From the NCBI RefSeq assembly GCF_044784365.2, contig NZ_CP173065.2: a stretch of DNA of 64,000 nucleotides. One strand, written 5' to 3'. Within the stretch, counting starts at the first letter, position 1, and each line of letters opens with the position of its first letter. Origin of the DNA: Cetobacterium_A somerae. Lineage in GTDB: Bacteria > Fusobacteriota > Fusobacteriia > Fusobacteriales > Fusobacteriaceae. Positions 61,869 through 64,000 of the stretch are shown in pieces. Under the pieces are notes generated by a model. It made no database searches. It was not told the origin of the DNA and saw nothing but the letters and a program-made list of their open reading frames with translations. The translations under genes and the position numbers were made by a program.

Positions 61869-64000
61869 ATGTTCTCTCCTCCGTTAAAAAAATCTTTATA
61901 TTTTTCAGAAAGTTTTAAATTCTCTCTTTTTAACTGCTCATAATATACTTTTGCTAAATCTTTTTTCTCAATTTTTAAATTTAAAAATATTAATTTCTCT
62001 AAGAAATAATCTTTATTTTTACTTTCTGTTCTTAACAATTCATCATATTGAGCTATTGCATCTTTAAAATTATTTAAATTCTCATATCCCTCTGCTGATC
62101 TTATTTTTGATTCTAGTGCGTATTCACTTGTAGGATATAAAACATAAAGTTTAGTATAATTTCTAACAGCTTCTTTTGTTAATCCAGTATTTTTTTCAAT
62201 ATTAGCCACTTGATACAATGCTTTATCTTTATATGCACTATTTTCTAAAACTAATATACTTTCATAATATTCCTTTGCTTTTGAAAAATCTTTTTTAGAA
62301 TAATAATAATCTCCTAGTCCTAATGCTCCAAAATCTTTATAATCATTGGTTACTATTAATTTTTCAAATTCAACTTTTGCTTCTTCATGCTTTTTCTCTC
62401 TTTGAAGATGTTTTGCCATATAGTAACTTTTTTTGTTATCATTAGTTATTTTATTTATCCACTCTAATTCTTTTTGAATATTTTTAGTATTTTCAGATAA
62501 CTCTATTATTTTCATAAGAGATTTTTCTTTTAAAACATCATCTTTAGTTTCACCATATAGTTTTTCATAAGTTTTTAAACTATTTGTATTATTTCCTTGA
62601 ATTCCATATAGCTCCCCCTCCATTAAAAGAATATTATCTTTTAATTTTGAGTTAGGATATGATTTAAAAAATTCTTTACTTTTAGCATCAAACTCATTTG
62701 TATTTTTTAGTAGATATAAAGATGAAATCTCCCAATACAATCCTTTTTCTTTATATTCTGGATTTTTTGAGTTTTGTGCACTTATTCTATATGCATCTAT
62801 TGCATCTTGGTATCTCTTTTCACTATAATATGTTTCTCCTATTTGAAACTGTGCATAATCTCCCATATTTGAAACTAATTTTAACTTCTCAAAATACTCT
62901 CTTGCTTTTTCTGGATTATCTAGTCTAAAGTAACTAATTGCAACTTTATCAACAACATCCTCTAATGCATATAAGTTATCTCCAGCTATATAAGCCTCTC
63001 CTGAATTTATTGCATCTGAATACTTTTCCCATAAAAAATAATTTTTTATTACATTGTATTTTGATTTTTCATAAAGAGATTTATCAACGTTATCTCCACT
63101 ATTTAAAATTTGATTAAAATACATTTCTGCTTCATCGTATCTTCCCATTCCCATAGTAGCAATTCCCTTTTGATAAGTATTTTCTAAAGAAGCATCTTGA
63201 ATGTTTAAATATTGCATTACATCACTGTATTTTTTTTGAGCTATCATAACTTCTATCAAACTAGAAACAATTTCAGGATCTCTATTTACTGCTAAATATT
63301 CTTTATAAAGATTTATAGCTTGTTCTCCTTTGCCTTCTGCTAGTAAATTATCTGAAGTTATTATCGTTATATTTTTCTTATATTCTTGGTCACTTGGATA
63401 TTTTGTATTATACTCTTTTATCAGATTATTTAACTTTACTCTATCCTTTGTTTTACTCAAGGTTACAATCATTTTATAAAGAGATTCTTTATTAGGAGAT
63501 ATATTATAATTTTTAGCATAATATTCTTCTGCTATTTTAAAATCTCCCTCTTGGAAAGCCGAAGTTCCAATTAGATTATTTATTGCAATCTCTTCTTCTC
63601 TACTTAAATTTAATCCAACTGCTAAGTTTCTGTTATTTAAAACCCACTTATAATTTTTATTTAAATACTCAATAGATAATTGATAGTATATACTTTCATT
63701 TTTATATTTTGTTGGGTATAATTTTCTAAAATTTTCTAAAGAATTTTTATAATCTTTCAACCTATATTGAGAAAGTGCTATTCCATACCACACATCTATA
63801 TCTTTAGTTGTTATTTTATTATAATAAGATAATGCGACATCACTTGATCCTCTAACTAAATAGAAATCACCAAAACTTTTTAATGCTGTATTATATAATT
63901 TTGGATCCGATGATAAACTAGATAATATATTTTCAGCTTCTTTAGCATTACCCTGCTTTAAGTAAATCTCTATCATTGTTAAAACTGATAGAGTTTTATA
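61865..64000 (-). CDS. Tetratricopeptide-repeat protein, 5' end outside the window
   Basis: At least 711 aa in frame; the frame is open to the window edge (an ATG at 63976 is not the true start, as TPR-like sequence continues to 64000). Many degenerate TPR helices, such as YNKITTKDIDVWYGIALSQY, YDEAEMYFNQIL, PEKAREYFEKL, ALGLGDYYYSKKDFSKAKEYY and AVRNYTKLYVLYP. Similar to BamD/CpoB-like envelope scaffolds. Overlap with the small secreted protein gene, followed by ExbB-ExbD-TonB, suggests an envelope scaffold. Signal peptide not visible because the start is missing. Confidence 0.85.
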   Translation of the reverse strand, partial: YKTLSVLTMIEIYLKQGNAKEAENILSSLSSDPKLYNTALKSFGDFYLVRGSSDVALSYYNKITTKDIDVWYGIALSQYRLKDYKNSLENFRKLYPTKYKNESIYYQLSIEYLNKNYKWVLNNRNLAVGLNLSREEEIAINNLIGTSAFQEGDFKIAEEYYAKNYNISPNKESLYKMIVTLSKTKDRVKLNNLIKEYNTKYPSDQEYKKNITIITSDNLLAEGKGEQAINLYKEYLAVNRDPEIVSSLIEVMIAQKKYSDVMQYLNIQDASLENTYQKGIATMGMGRYDEAEMYFNQILNSGDNVDKSLYEKSKYNVIKNYFLWEKYSDAINSGEAYIAGDNLYALEDVVDKVAISYFRLDNPEKAREYFEKLKLVSNMGDYAQFQIGETYYSEKRYQDAIDAYRISAQNSKNPEYKEKGLYWEISSLYLLKNTNEFDAKSKEFFKSYPNSKLKDNILLMEGELYGIQGNNTNSLKTYEKLYGETKDDVLKEKSLMKIIELSENTKNIQKELEWINKITNDNKKSYYMAKHLQREKKHEEAKVEFEKLIVTNDYKDFGALGLGDYYYSKKDFSKAKEYYESILVLENSAYKDKALYQVANIEKNTGLTKEAVRNYTKLYVLYPTSEYALESKIRSAEGYENLNNFKDAIAQYDELLRTESKNKDYFLEKLIFLNLKIEKKDLAKVYYEQLKRENLKLSEKYKDFFNGGENI

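Noticed and set aside
1..64000. CRISPR arrays, IS elements, prophage or integrated plasmid
   Set aside because: No repeat-spacer pattern, transposase, integrase or att-like direct repeat was seen; base composition looks even and genes are housekeeping-like throughout.

Overview
The window is very AT-rich, densely coded chromosomal DNA, about 62 protein genes and one tRNA, with strong AGGAGG-type ribosome sites, many TATAAT-type promoters and hairpin-plus-U terminators. Gene content mixes clostridial-style anaerobe functions (Bcd-EtfBA, AtoE, a guanine-class riboswitch, a yybS-rplI-dnaB block, selenium-molybdenum hydroxylase) with outer-membrane functions (ExbB-ExbD-TonB, LolD-type ABC exporter, lipoprotein PPIase). 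That points to a diderm, fermentative anaerobe of the Fusobacteriaceae (Fusobacterium/Cetobacterium-like). This is inference from content; no species call is made. I saw no prophage, IS element or CRISPR array.

Layout. 1-4.5 kb: butyryl-CoA dehydrogenase with its electron-transfer flavoprotein and a short-chain fatty acid transporter. 4.5-9.4 kb: an APC permease, a 45-aa membrane peptide, a RpiR regulator and a fused PLP decarboxylase-arginase that probably makes putrescine. 9.5-11.5 kb: DJ-1, SlyD-like PPIase, RpiB and HIT. 11.6-16.7 kb: two tandem three-domain proteins (acyl-activating enzyme, ACP, acyltransferase). 16.8-24.9 kb: nitroreductase, SIMPL protein, GNAT, PepA, DUF2156, a 50-aa membrane peptide, HtpX and a secreted flavoprotein.

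25-44.5 kb is the most striking part: a selenium region. It holds an AroB-Ppx/GppA fusion, selD (itself a selenoprotein with an in-frame UGA and an adjacent SECIS-like hairpin), selA, selB, an SRPBCC protein, yedF, a DUF3343 Se/S-carrier-like gene, the selenocysteine tRNA, a riboswitch-controlled xanthine permease-molybdenum hydroxylase-YqeC/MocA-xpt operon, and mnmH (tRNA 2-selenouridine synthase). Genes for all three known uses of selenium (selenocysteine, selenouridine, labile Se-Mo cofactor) therefore lie within about 17 kb, with passengers whose link to selenium is untested.

44.6-52.7 kb runs mostly on the plus strand: RecQ, a LolCE/LolD-type exporter, HPF, PotABC without PotD, and a cyclophilin lipoprotein. 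52.7-64 kb is one unbroken minus-strand run: a TPR protein cut by the window edge, a small secreted/membrane protein, ExbB, ExbD, TonB, a degenerate NtrC-like regulator, DnaX, a YybS-like protein, ribosomal protein L9, DnaB and a U32 protein.

The best leads for something undescribed are the unknown partners inside the selenium region (AroB-Ppx fusion, SRPBCC protein, the membrane protein overlapping mnmH), the NtrC-like protein that has lost both Walker B acids and the GAFTGA threonine, and the tandem acyl-activation/ACP/acyltransferase proteins.
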